Origin: Aristolochia californica
Taxonomy: Eukaryota; Streptophyta; Magnoliopsida; Piperales; Aristolochiaceae
Length of the DNA stretch: 64,000 bases
Assembly: GCA_029961685.1 (NCBI GenBank)
Contig: JARWKL010000005.1
Span: forward strand, 13,978,164-14,042,163
Direction of reading: 5' to 3'
The position numbers were made by a program, and so were the translations under genes. The number at the start of each line of letters is the position of its first letter. Position 1 is the first letter of the stretch. Shown here piece by piece: positions 1-9,401 of this stretch. A model generated the notes under the pieces. The model was not told the DNA's origin. It did no database searches and worked only from the letters and a program-made list of their open reading frames with translations.

Positions 1-1800
1 TTTAAAACATGTTAGGATCAATTAGAAATCTCACAAGCTACTATTAGTGTTGAATTTATGGAATTTCCCTTACTTGGATAACAAAACTTTTGTGTTCATT
101 TGTGGTGTGTGAATAAATTTTTTACTCACATTTCTTATTTTTTAAAATTTTTTTTATGCATAAACTCTAAAATTTTCATTTGGTTCAGATCTATTTGCTT
201 TATTGTTTTTGTTTATGAGGAGATGAAGGGAAGGGAAAACTCAAGTTTCGATTTTAGAAAAGTGTATACATCTAAAATGGAAATGCACAAGTGTAGACAG
301 AGATAATTCCAAAAAGTCTCTGTGATTTTTTTGGGTTGCAAACTCTTTTAAGTTTTTATATCAGGTTTTGCAATCATGGGGAAAAAAGGGGGAGGCGGGG
401 TATTTTTAACTGAGTGTTGACTCCCAACCCATAAGTCATTTCTTACAAAAAATATAGCCCGATACGCATGATAAATCACTTTACAATCATCTATGATTTT
501 TAGGTCAGCTCTTTGTAAGTGGGCAAAATAATGGCTTGTGTTGACTCGAGTAAAAATCCCACCACACGTTCACTTGAGAATTTGATGAGCATTTTTTATT
601 CTCTTTTAAAAGTTTGGATCCATAGGTCACTTGCAGCCTTAACATGTTTGAAGCATGCCTATCCACATTTCAACCATGTTAGGATCAATTAGAAATCTCC
701 CAAGCTATTATTAGGGTTGAACTAGCGGAATTTCCCAAACTTGGATAACAATTTTTTTGTGTTCATTTGTGGTCTATGAATAAATTTTCTTTACTCACAA
801 TTGTTATTGTTTTTAACTTTTTCCATGCATAAACTCTAAAATTTTCATTTGGTTGTGATCTATTTGCCTTGTCGTTTTTGTTTAAGAGGAGATGAAGGGA
901 AAGTGAAAACTCAAGTTTTGATTTAAGAAAAGAGTATACATTTAAAATGGAAAGGCCCAAGTGTAGAGAGAGATAATTCCAAAAAGTCTCTGTAATTTTT
1001 AGGGATTGTAAACTCTTTTAAGTTTTTATATATCAGGTTTTGTATTCATCAGGAAAAAAGGGGGAGACAGGGGATTTTTAACTGTGTGTTGACTCCCAAC
1101 CCATAAGTCATTTCTTACAAAAAATATAGCCCGTTAAGCATGATAAATCACTTTACAATCATCTATGTTTGTTAGGTCAGCTCTTTGTAAGTGGGCAAAA
1201 TAATGGCTTGTGTTGACTCAGGTAAATATCCTACAACACATTCACTTGAGAATTTAAAGAGAATTTGTTATTCTCTTTAAAAGGTTTGGATCAACGGGTC
1301 ACTTGCATCCTTAACATATTTCAAACATGCATATCCACATTTAAAACATGTTAGGATCAATTAGAAATCTCCCAAGCTATTATTAGGGTTCAACTAGTGG
1401 AATTTCCCAAACTTGGATATGAAAACTTTTGTGTTCATTTGTTATTGTTTTTAATTTTTTCCATGCATAAACTCTAAAATTTTCATTTGGTTGTGATTTA
1501 TTTGCCTTATGGTTTTTGTTTACAAGGAGATGAAGGTAAAGTGAAAAGTCAAGTTTCGATTTAAGGAAAGAGTATACTTTTAAAATTGAAATGCACAAGT
1601 GTAGAGAGAGATAATTCAGAAAGGTCTCTGTGATTTTTAGGGATTGTAAACACTTTTAAGTTTTTATATATCTGGTTTTGCAATCATCGGGAAAAAGGGG
1701 GAAGCGGGAGATTTTTGATTGAGTGTTGACTCCCAACCCATAAGTCATTTCTTACAAAAAATATAGCATGTTACACATGATAAATAAATTTACAATCATC
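1..1800 (-). repeat. Satellite array, left segment (distinct subfamily, minus orientation)
   Basis: This is about 2.7 tandem monomers with a period of about 662 bp; the same block (TTAGGTCAGCTCTTTGTAAG) recurs at 512 and 1174. The monomers are the reverse complement of those at 16851-54700. They share private features absent from the rest of the window, such as GTTAGGATCAATTAGAAATC in place of the usual AAGAAATCTCTTTCTTATAA, and AAAAAGTCTCTGTG in place of AAAGAGTGTCTGT. The segment ends at an abrupt junction with viral DNA near 1800, inside the conserved AATCATC motif. No gene is supported here; the short open frames differ from copy to copy. Confidence 0.93.
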
Positions 1801-2634
1801 GGTAGAGGATGATGCTCTGCAGGTGGTGTTGGATCCTTTTTTCTAGGTGCTATGCAAGGTGTTGCAAAGTACAGTAGGTTTTTAAGCCATCCGGTGATGT
1901 CAGGAAGGCCTAAAGGTAATGGAGTTTCCATAACCATTAAATAGAAAAACTCTGTCATAGAGTTATATCTTGAAGCTTCCTTTGAAGTCTTTTTATCATA
2001 TACCTTAGTAGAATTTCTCTATAGGTTAATCTCCACCATTCAATCAGATATGCTTGATAAGCTATATCAATTTCATTTACTGGTTTGGGATTTTCTCTGG
2101 CTTGCCAATTTTGGTCCTTCATTGAGTGTAACAGACGAATTTGTTCTAGTAGTCTTTCTCTACAGATCTTTTTACAAAGCTAAAAGGTTTAGCTTTTGTT
2201 TGATTTTCTTGATCTTGCATCTAAGGTTGTAGATGCGATCAATATATCTTTCCCGGAAATAGAAATACCATACCATTGCTGGGATTGTGTTATCTTCTGG
2301 TTGAAGAGTATTTCTTTGGAGTAAGGTGAGGTTAAGGCATTCTCTTTTTAATTTTAAACGATCTCAAAGTTCTGTTAAATCTTTGAAGAAAACAGGACTA
2401 TTTCCATGGTCAATTTTTTGTAGAATATTTTCTAGGATGTTTTGAAAGTTTATTATTTCTCTACGTTTATGTTCATCATAGAGGAAATCTATTTTCTGTT
2501 GGAGATTCTCAATAGTTTTTTTCTAACCTATTAAGGGTCTTACCATAAGACTCTAAGGTTTGATTGGAATTGGTGACTATGTCACTATTTCCTATTGGTG
2601 GGCCTAAGGCTTTATATGGGTTATGTGCCATCAT
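1801..2634 (-). pseudogene. Coat protein gene, N-terminal part only (third copy, truncated by satellite)
   Basis: The start is the ATGATGG at 2634-2629, which overlaps the movement-protein stop (2623-2621) by 11-14 nt, a usual arrangement in caulimovirids. The first part (about 2634-2230) is helical and charged, consistent with a coiled coil, and contains the block LQPEDNTI. About 70 codons after it are poorly conserved and carry several stops. The next block, METPLPLGLPDITGW (about 1935-1890), is found in all three CP copies. The reading is broken by a frameshift near 2520 and by several stops. Satellite DNA begins at 1800, so the capsid core and zinc knuckle are absent. Compared with the CP copy at 7432-9401, this one has a longer coiled-coil region and an extra segment of about 200 bp before METPLPL. 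Confidence 0.75.
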
Positions 2635-3560
2635 CGATGTGAAGTGGAACATAAGCATTGGGCCTTGGGTTTCCTATTCCTTTGAAATGGGAACTGGTTG
2701 AGGCTCTACTTGTTGAGGAAGACGGTTGATTCTGTTCGATGGAAAATCTGGGTCTAGTGTTTTTTATCTCTAGTTTTCCTTCTTTCTCCCTTATGATTTT
2801 TTGGGAGACGGGAAGGTGTCTGGGTGCCAAAGGTTGGACTACCCATTCTGTTGGCCATGTTAACTCTCTGGGGTCGAGTTCTTCTATGGTCAAGTTTTAA
2901 GAATAACCAATGTTTTTGGCTAATTCTGTGAGTTTCTTTGAATCTTTAACTGGAACCTTTCCAGTGTTGATTCCTCGGGCTACTATGCATACAAGTATGC
3001 GCATAACTCTTCTTCCTGGTTAAATTCCATTTTTCGACCAGTTGTCTGTATAGATTTTTAAGGACAAGGTATCTTGGATGTGCTTGTCTTCTAAATCTAT
3101 TTGTATAATTGGCCATGTTGTAAATTTTACTGGGCCTAATCCTAAGCTAGCTCTAACTCCTCCGAGTAGGGCTTTTTCAAAATTATTCTTCACAGAGTTA
3201 TCTACGATAGCTGCTATGAAGGGTAAATTCCGATTGATTCATATTAAGGGATCTAATCCTATACGAACTAGTCCATAATGGACATATTTGAACCTTTTTA
3301 GCTTAGCTAAGTTAGATTCACTTAGTAATCTATAGCAGAAGGTACTGGAATCGGTATCCTATAGTTCTACAGATAATTCCTTCTGGAAGATGAAGGATTT
3401 CTTTTGGAAATCGATCCAATCTTTATTGTAGACTTTAGTTATCCTTGGGATACTTATTGTCCACTTTTGTCCATCCTGCATGAGATTAGGATGTTCATTG
3501 TATTCTCCCTGTGTCTCATGATGTACTTGTACCCTATTTTGGAGAGAAGTACATTCTATT
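2621..3560 (-). pseudogene. 30K-superfamily movement protein
   Basis: The minus-strand translation shows the caulimovirid movement-protein core. IPRITKVYNKDW comes first, then FQKELSVEL. HYGLVRIGLDPL (about 3270-3235) follows, then NNFEKALLGGVRASLGLGPV (about 3188-3129), and finally a beta-rich tail with SLKIYTDNW. The C-terminal part (2893-2621) is Pro/Ser-rich and open. In the family this protein forms tubules or modifies plasmodesmata for cell-to-cell spread. About 300 codons are present, the usual length. At least four in-frame stops interrupt it, and its 5' end shifts frame relative to ORF P near 3535, so the true start is uncertain. It is followed by the CP start with a short overlap. 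This is the only movement protein in the window. Confidence 0.88.
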
Positions 3561-4253
3561 CCTATTTGTTAAGACGTTTAGGATTTTTAGATGAGCTGAT
3601 GTTTCTTCTAATTTTTGTAACAAGATTTCAATCAGTCGTTCCAATTGATACAAAGTGATGAAAGGAGAGATGTGTTGTATAACTAGTTCTCTCAATTCCA
3701 CATCTTGAGTTAAAGAACAGATGTCTCATATAAGACGATCTCTATCTGTTCCTTGATGAGATTTTACAGAGGCTATTTTTCAAATAACTTCCTGTAATTC
3801 TTTTCTACATGGTTTGTTGTTAACCATTTTAGTTTTCACTTCTCGAATAGGTTCTAAGATCCTAGAGTGATTTATTTCTTGATCTACATAGTTTTGTAGA
3901 TCTGTAAGGAAACATATTGTTTCTTCAGTATTTCCTGTTTTAAGTACCTCAAGATGGGCATTAATTGTTCTCTTTAGTTTTTGTACTTGTTCATTGATGT
4001 CACTTTCTATTCCTACGCATAGGAAAGAAACGTTTTCTACTGTGTATTTTTCCTAGCATCTTTTCATAAAGAAGTTGTGATGCATATCACCAACTAAATC
4101 CATTATATTATTTAATATTGGATTATTCTTATCATGCCATCCATGTGGATAGCCTATTATTGGACAAACATTTGTGTGTCCAGTTTTCAACACGGTGTCG
4201 TAAGAATGACCATTGAGTTCCTTCTGACCTACCAGTTGGGGTCTTTGGTACAT
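3534..4253 (-). pseudogene. ORF P: helical protein upstream of the movement protein, unrecognised
   Basis: A reading frame of about 240 codons starts at the ATG at 4253-4251, which overlaps the stop of a leader ORF as TAATG. It ends at the TAG at 3536-3534, at the edge of the movement-protein frame. The first part contains PIIGYPHGWHDKNNPI. The rest is rich in Glu, Leu, Lys and Gln and predicted helical by eye (for example EQVQKLKRTINAHLEVL), resembling the small coiled-coil or virion-associated proteins placed upstream of the large ORFs in several caulimovirid genera. I cannot assign it to a named family. A stop after residue 66 and two later in-frame stops break it. It is found only after the two-repeat leader and has no counterpart after the three-repeat leader. 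Confidence 0.55.
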
Positions 4254-4453
4254 TAGTACATTTGTTCCCTACAAATGTTACTTGGGATGTGATAGGTTTG
4301 TGTCGTACCTGTTTGGGAGGATGTATACCTAAACAGAAAGAAGTCAAAGCTAATCTTTGATTCTTTACTCATACATATGCCAGTAAACAAATTCCATGGC
4401 TCTGTAGAACGTTTAAACCTATGCTCTGATACTAATTTTAAAATAAAAGACAC
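4253..4453 (-). other. Small leader ORF ending in TAATG before ORF P
   Basis: A 66-codon frame runs through the end of the primer-binding-site repeat region and stops at TAA within TAATG, where the A also begins the ATG of ORF P. Short ORFs upstream of the first large gene are usual in caulimovirid leaders. The contact would suit reinitiation. The product shows no recognisable domain and may not be selected as protein; the overlapping frame at 4347-4132 is equally open. Confidence 0.3.
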
Positions 4454-4548
4454 ACACAGTAGATTATGGTACCGAAAGCCCTATTGCTCTGATACCATTT
4501 TAAAACTCAACAAGTCTCTAGCATACTCAACAGCGGAATACAGGGTGA
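4423..4548 (-). repeat. Two tandem 63-bp repeats carrying the primer-binding site
   Basis: GCTCTGATAC begins at 4423 and again at 4486, exactly 63 bp apart, and the sequence that follows each is clearly related. The inner copy (4486-4497) is a perfect complement of the initiator tRNA-Met 3' end used by Caulimoviridae. The copy at 4423-4434 has one change. The homologous leader at 10204-10392 has three such units. Confidence 0.85.
4486..4497 (-). promoter_or_regulatory. tRNA-Met primer-binding site (perfect)
   Basis: The minus strand reads TGGTATCAGAGC, the canonical site where initiator tRNA-Met primes minus-strand DNA synthesis in Caulimoviridae. It lies in the leader downstream of the candidate promoter. 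The same 12-mer also primes many plant LTR retrotransposons, but no LTR is adjacent here. Confidence 0.88.
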
Positions 4549-4746
4549 ACCTAGGGATGAAGGCAACGCAACTAGAATCCTAGGGATCACAACTACACAT
4601 TGAGTACAAGCAGCGGAAAACAACTACTACTCACACAATACTATTCTGACAGTCACACTTCATACATCCGATCATTTCACCATCATATTACTCCTGCTTC
4701 CTACCACATGTCACTGCTATGTACTCATTTGTGTCTATTTTCATAG

Positions 4747-4962
4747 TTATCTAATAGGCCCAACATGACTTCTGCTACTTAGAACTTCTTCGGGGTTTGA
4801 CCCTATTCCTGCCGGCTTACCATCACATGAACAATCTGTTAATACGGTCCTCACGGTCTCCAGAGGGCCCCAAGCCGTTCCTATTAACCGTTGCGGCTCC
4901 ATAGCTGCTTCAGCAGGGTAGAGCACAACTCCGTTTCGTTTTCTACCTCGGAGCGTAGCCAA
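4747..4962 (-). other. Conserved leader ORF block, copy 1
   Basis: A 71-codon frame contains MEPQRLIGTAWGPLETVRT and IGSNPEEVLSS. The same block is open at 10584-10772 in the other leader, with about a dozen residue changes. It is one of the most GC-rich and best-conserved parts of the leader. It may be a translated leader ORF or simply a conserved RNA structure; I see no known domain. It lies about 160 nt downstream of the AT tract and about 250 nt upstream of the primer-binding site. Confidence 0.4.
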
Positions 4963-5124
4963 ATAATTCCAAGTCTCTAGCTTTTGTCCTATTTAGCACT
5001 ATTTCAATACTATTTCTTTTTGACAAGTGAACAGAAAACATGAATAGTAACCATGGATAGAAAAAATGAACAGTACTTTTGAATAGTAACTTTGGAATAG
5101 TAAAAACAAACATTGTGGAGATTC

Positions 5125-5142
5125 ATATATATATATATATAT
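5125..5142 (-). promoter_or_regulatory. (AT)9 tract, candidate TATA region of the pregenomic promoter
   Basis: This alternating AT run lies between the 3' gene and the leader, at the place where the pregenomic promoter should be. The homologous run in the other leader (10982-11003) has 11 units. Position supports a TATA role, but no start site can be proved from sequence. Confidence 0.4.
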
Positions 5143-5642
5143 GCGGAACATGAACAATGATAACAACAACTATATGAATCAAAATATTACAAACATGATG
5201 AAATATAAAACATTGTTCAAACAAAAATAAAAAATAAAACAACTAAATACATACCCATAAAAAAGGAAAAGAAAAACTACTTATCTACAAAACTCCCAAA
5301 GTTACCGACCGTGCTACCGGTCAGTTCCCTCTTTTCTACTCAGCCATTATAGCTGTTTTGCACATACCGTGCTTTAAGAAATTTGTCAAAGGATGCACAC
5401 CAAAAATCGCCTTCTTGTTCGAATGAAAGATTGTTTTTTATTGCCCAATTTTTGAATGTCTTAACCTCTGGAGGAGCGTCGACTTTATAGATGAAGAATT
5501 TATTTTTCTTCCTCTTTTACCCTTGAATGAAGGGTGTGTTTAAAGACAAAAGGTACCTTTTGTCTTTTTGGGGTTCCATTTTTGCCCTTGCATTATTTCC
5601 TTTCGGCACCGAAAGCAGGGGTAGAAATGTCTTTTCCTTTTG

Positions 5643-5661
5643 TGACGTCATGATGGTGACG
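5643..5661. promoter_or_regulatory. TGACGTCA plus TGACG (as-1-like)
   Basis: TGACGTCA (5643-5650) is followed by TGACG (5657-5661). Paired TGACG motifs bind TGA-type bZIP factors in the as-1 element of the cauliflower mosaic virus promoter. The TGACGTCA is kept in the other copy (11506-11513). It lies inside the 3' part of ORF4, about 500 nt before the AT tract, so it would be an upstream element at best. Confidence 0.35.
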
Positions 5662-5669
5662 AATCTTTT

Positions 5670-5714
5670 GTAGCCACCATTGTTGACTCGGTGTAGCAGC
5701 CTTTGTTGACTTTG
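5670..5714. repeat. Short tandem repeat in the ORF4 tail, two units
   Basis: Two degenerate units of about 24 bp, of the form GTAGCCACCATTGTTGACT, lie side by side. The homologous place in the other copy (11536-11625) has about four. In the minus-strand ORF4 frame they encode a Lys/Thr/Val-rich tail. Confidence 0.6.
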
Positions 5715-6702
5715 ATTTCGTCTTTGGCCTTAATGGCTACTGACTTGTCTACTGACTTGGTTGTTGATTGTTCATTCGGACAGCTGCCTTTCTGTGCACA
5801 ATCTACAGGTGTGCTCCTTTGGAAAAGTTTTATGGGCTATCTGGCAGAAGCTTTCCTTGGTTGCTTTGCTGAAGGGGATATTTCCACTGAGGAGTTTCTT
5901 CAGCGTTGCTTCGAGAATGATCTGGACAGGTGTCGGAGTCTCTTTATAGCTCTTCGAGATGATCGTCAGTGGGACAAATATCTTGTAGACAAAGCTTTTC
6001 TTTTTTTGACTCAACTGTTGTAGGAGCTGTATCAAGTTCTTGAGCCTGTGGATACATTTGGTTGGCCAGACTACTTCTGGGCATGGCTTGGCTTTTGGGA
6101 CATGTCTCGGATCATATTCCTTTGCAACATCACCTTCTTTGATGCCTTCAAGTGTTATGATAGAAATGCTCGAAAACATCTTATTGTTAGTAAAAATTTC
6201 AGCAATACAGGAAACAAAATTAATTCGATTTCCTTTAATCTTTGTTATGGAGATAAAACTCTTGCAAGCCTCCATAATCTCTTTTTGCATTTTCTCCAAA
6301 ACTGCTAAGTCGGTGGAGAGAAGTACCATCTGCTTTATGAATCCATATGAATAAAGCATGGATGCATATTTTGAGTCTATTTCATGACTCAACTTCACTT
6401 GATTCCAACTGTTGATGGGCTTAGTGGTGAAGAAGGGAGTGTTCATCCCTTTTCCAATTTGCTCATTCCATCTCTGGAATTGAACAGTATGATCGGATTT
6501 GATCTTTGAACGAACGTTGTCCACCTTTTGAGGGTGTAGTGAGGGTTCCTCAGACATAATGTCTGAAAGTTTTAAAGGTTTAACAACTCAATCTCATTAA
6601 AACTTTTTTTATCTGGTTTATCTAGTTTATTTAGGCTTCTCAACCTGTAACGTAAGACGGGCTAACCAATTTTTTCTTGAATGATTTCTCATTACTAGAC
6701 AT

Positions 6703-6909
6703 GTCCGTTTCCATCAGGGATGGATCTGTTAAGACTTCCTTTTCAGCTCGAGACTGATAAGTAGAAGTCCCTGATTCCAATTTCATCAATATCGTTAAGG
6801 TTTCCTTTCCAGATCTAGACTAACAGGAAGAAATCCCCGATTCGCCTATCTTCAAAGAAGATTGGTTTGTGATTTCCTTCTCATGTCTGGCATGACCGGT
6901 AGAAATCCC
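6703..6909 (-). repeat. Triple repeat of 22-24 residues inside ORF4
   Basis: Three consecutive units of 24, 22 and 23 codons each start G-[IT]-S-[TS] and carry a K-E-x-[LI]-T core: GISTGHARHEKEIT, then GISSC with a stop, then GTSTYQSRAEKEVLT. The same three units stand at 12822-12616. The nucleotide units are well diverged, so this is an old feature of the gene. Confidence 0.75.
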
Positions 6910-7245
6910 GGGTCGACCTGTGTTTATCAAAACACTAAAGTCATCGGTCTGCTGATTAGCAGAAGTTGTGGCTTCTTGTTCTCGCAATGGAGATCTGATA
7001 GAAGTCCCCAAGGAGCTTGGCATATCATGCCGTTTGGTGAGTTCTTTTAACTCTTCGGTTAATTCCTTAACCTTAAGTTGCAAGAGTTCTCCACTTAACC
7101 CGTATCGGGCACAATTCTGATGTATGTCTCCTCGTTTTGAGAGAGCTAAAAGACTATCGAATAGTGACTATAGGGTTGAAAGTAATACCATGAGTGTGGC
7201 AAAATCTACTGCTAGGTCCATCAGTGTGCTGCTGAGGGGATCCAT

Positions 7246-7431
7246 TTTACCTGTGTTTATTACAAGAAAAATCTTTGAGTAGTAAGAGTATCAGGTTATA
7301 AATGAGTTATCTATTAAATGCATGATGCAGTAGCAAAGAAATTTACTACGACAATAGTGGAATAAATCACCACGCTTGCTGCAGTGTTATATATCGGGAA
7401 AGCTAAAGCATAACCGAATATAAGAAATCTC
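7246..7431 (-). other. Spacer replacing the Pol gene between CP and ORF4
   Basis: In this copy, sequence matching the other stops at the CP stop codon (TGA, 7434-7432) and resumes near 7320, at the last codons of RNase H before ORF4. About 1.9 kb encoding protease, reverse transcriptase and RNase H is missing. About 110 bp of other sequence lies between, including 17 nt (GCAGCAAGCGTGGTGAT on the minus strand) identical to Pol sequence at 14614-14598, which suggests a remnant or filler. The last part keeps a CACAG|G acceptor-like site and the AAAATGG start of ORF4. Confidence 0.75.
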
Positions 7432-9401
7432 TCAGGAAGATGAGGTGCTTGAAGAGTCAGACATATTTTCTGAGTTCTCTGTGGTGGAAGACTCAGGTTC
7501 AAGATGATGTTCATATACTTCATCTTCTGACTGAATGCCATCATAATGAATGACGTCCAATCCATTTTCTTCGGCTAGTAGCATGTAAGCACTGTACTGC
7601 TGTTGATGTTTATCATTTGGACAATCTTTTGCAAAATATTCTTCTTTCATGCATATCCAGCATTTGCATTTGCTTGGGGGTTTTCCCTTTGGGCAATATG
7701 CATTTGACCCTGTACTGGATGTTGTAGGGCCAGAATTTGTTCTTTTTCAAAAGTATCTCTTTTTAGGAGTATACCTAGTTGTAGATCTTTTTTGTATCCT
7801 AATTTTTTTTTTTACGAACTTTCTTAGGATATTTTCTTTGCTTCGGGGAGGTGGTTTTACAACCATCAGTGCCTAGATTTCTGTTCTGGTTTGAACAACA
7901 TAATATTTTTTTGTGTGCATTACTACTTTTCATTTGTGGTTTTTGGGCTTCACAAAGATTTGCCAACATGTCTTGTACAAATCTATGTCTTCTTCCTAAA
8001 GTGTCAAAGTTTAGGAAATTATCCATGGTTAAAGTACCAATTTCTGGATTATTTTGCCAATATTTTGTAATGTAGTCTTTTTCAGCTAAATGTGCAAAAG
8101 GTTCTTGTAATTTTGCATAAAAGATAAACATATAAGGTTTCTGATCTTCTTTTTTCAATTTATAGAAGTAACTTGTAAATTTTCAATAATACTTCTAATA
8201 AAAACAAATGTTACAAATTTGTACCTTGTTTAATTTCTAAAGAGTTTCTCAACGTTTTCTTTGTTTAGTACTCTCAATGTAAGCTTCTAGGGTTGGATGT
8301 ATTCCTAGATATTCTTTTGATATCTTAGCCACCAATCCATTCAAGATATTGGCTATAGATATTGAAGTATTAGCTCATTTTTGGTCTTCAGGATGGTTTT
8401 CCCACCAATGAGCTCCATTACCCTGTAAAGCATGGGTAAAGAAATTAAATGATGAATCTTTGTCCCAAGATTCATGCATATTTGCAGCATTGCTCATGCT
8501 TCTTTCCCATTCTTTAAGGACTTTTTCTCCATCCTTGGGGCAATCCAAGTTGAGATAAAATCCAAAAGGGTTTATGCTATCTATGGTTTGGTGTCCCTTA
8601 GTAGCATGTGATGCATCGACATTTGTGTATTTTGTCGAATACCTTTGTCCTCCCATGGATATTTTGGAGTGGGAGACACTTTCTCATTCTTACAGATGGA
8701 CCGCAATATGGTTTCAGAAGTTATCTTGAAAGCTATCTTCCATGTGGGTGTTTCGTACCCTTGATGTTTCTGCTTCACAATGGTCGCCACCACGAAGCAT
8801 TCTAAATCTTTTACCAAGATCATCTGCCGTTTTGTCTTTAGCAGAGTAGTCTATTTTCTTGGTATTTTCTTCTGCAACTTCATCAGATTCCTAGACTTCT
8901 GGTTCACTATCGTGTTGCTCTTGTTGTTTACTACAGGAAAGTTTTTCCTCTTGAACGTAATAAATCGGTCGGCGACCGAAAGTATTATATTCTGTGTAAA
9001 CTTCATCATCGGTAGAGAATGATGCTTTTGATGCGATCCCAAACTCAGGTGGTGTGGGGTCTTTTTTTCTAGGTGCAATGCAAGGTGTTGCAATGTATAC
9101 TAGGTTTTTAAGCCATCCGGTGATGTCAGGAAGGCCTAATGGTAATGGAGTTTCCATATCCATTAAATAGAAAACTCATCCATTTGTACAAAGCTAAGAG
9201 GTTTAGCTTTTGTTTAATTCATTCGATCTTGCATCGTAGTCTATGGATGCGATTCATATTTCTTTCCCAATGAAAATAGTACATTTCCATGGAATAGATT
9301 GTGTCATCTTCAGGTTGAAGCATGTTTCTTAGTAAGAGATTGAAGGCCAGGCCTTCTCTCTTTCTTTGTAAACGAGCTAAAAGTTTTTGCCTATAGATCA
9401 T
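7432..9401 (-). pseudogene. Coat protein gene, middle copy (not followed by Pol)
   Basis: The start is the ATG at 9401-9399, overlapping the viroplasmin stop as ATGA. A short helical region (LQPEDDTIYS) comes first, then METPLPLGLPDITGW, an acidic stretch, and the capsid core with INPFGFYLNLDCPKDGEK and THALQGNGAHWW (8656-8375). KPYMFIFYAKL and YITKYWQNNPEIGTLTMDNF follow, then a Lys/Arg-rich stretch. The knuckle CWICMKEEYFAKDC (7665-7621) comes next, in which the zinc-binding His is Tyr. An acidic Ser-rich tail ends at the TGA at 7434-7432. The protein packages viral DNA or RNA. The TGA at 8377-8375 is shared with the copy at 15119-16850. Frameshifts lie near 9180, 8300-8160 and 7800. Confidence 0.85.

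Larger units (their letters stand above)
4254..5339 (-). promoter_or_regulatory. Viral intergenic region and pregenomic RNA leader, copy 1
   Basis: This gene-poor stretch lies between the ORF4 stop and ORF P and is closely matched by 9957-11200. On the minus strand it holds an (AT)9 tract (5142-5125), then short ORFs, then two primer-binding-site repeats (4548-4423). The tract lies about 630 nt before the perfect primer-binding site, close to the promoter-to-PBS distance in well-known caulimovirids. A conserved AG|GTATAC (4330-4323) resembles a splice donor and sits about 60 nt before the point where the two leader copies stop matching (near 4260). The role as promoter and leader is inferred from position and motifs. 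Confidence 0.7.
5340..7245 (-). pseudogene. ORF4, 3' viral gene, copy beside the Pol deletion
   Basis: The start is the ATG at 7245-7243 in the context AAAATGG, reading MDPLSSTL; the end is the TGA at 5342-5340. About 635 codons are present. The order is an N-terminal helical part (LQLKVKELTEELKEL), three repeats of 22-24 residues (6909-6703), then a central domain with SKYASMLYSYGFIKQMVLL and NFVSCIAEI (about 6400-6220). A Lys-rich tail with short tandem repeats follows (about 5714-5670), and a C-terminal block APPEVKTFKNW. The family is unrecognised. By position it matches RTBV ORF4 or the transactivator gene of caulimoviruses, and the central domain has the look of a transactivator, but this is inference. 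A TAG at 7170-7168 is shared with the other copy. Private frameshifts and stops lie between 6820 and 6560. Confidence 0.6.

Noticed and set aside
3078..3658. Plus-strand open frames at 3078-3278 and 3404-3658
   Set aside because: They lie opposite the movement protein, which is clearly recognisable on the minus strand, and have no support of their own.
5125..5142. (AT)9 and (AT)11 tracts as ordinary microsatellites only
   Set aside because: They are in the same place in both leaders at a promoter-like distance from the primer-binding site, so a TATA role is more informative. The length difference alone fits microsatellite slippage, so confidence is kept low.
5305..5323. Small hairpin GACCG-TGCTAC-CGGTC as a terminator or packaging signal
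   Set aside because: Only 5-bp arms, and the other copy (11169-11183) has a change that weakens the pairing. Too weak to call.
5703..6023. Plus-strand frames of 104-127 codons at 5703-6354 and 11615-11998
   Set aside because: They are antisense shadows of ORF4, whose minus-strand frame is conserved in both copies and has the better protein composition. The plus frames are similar only because the DNA is homologous.
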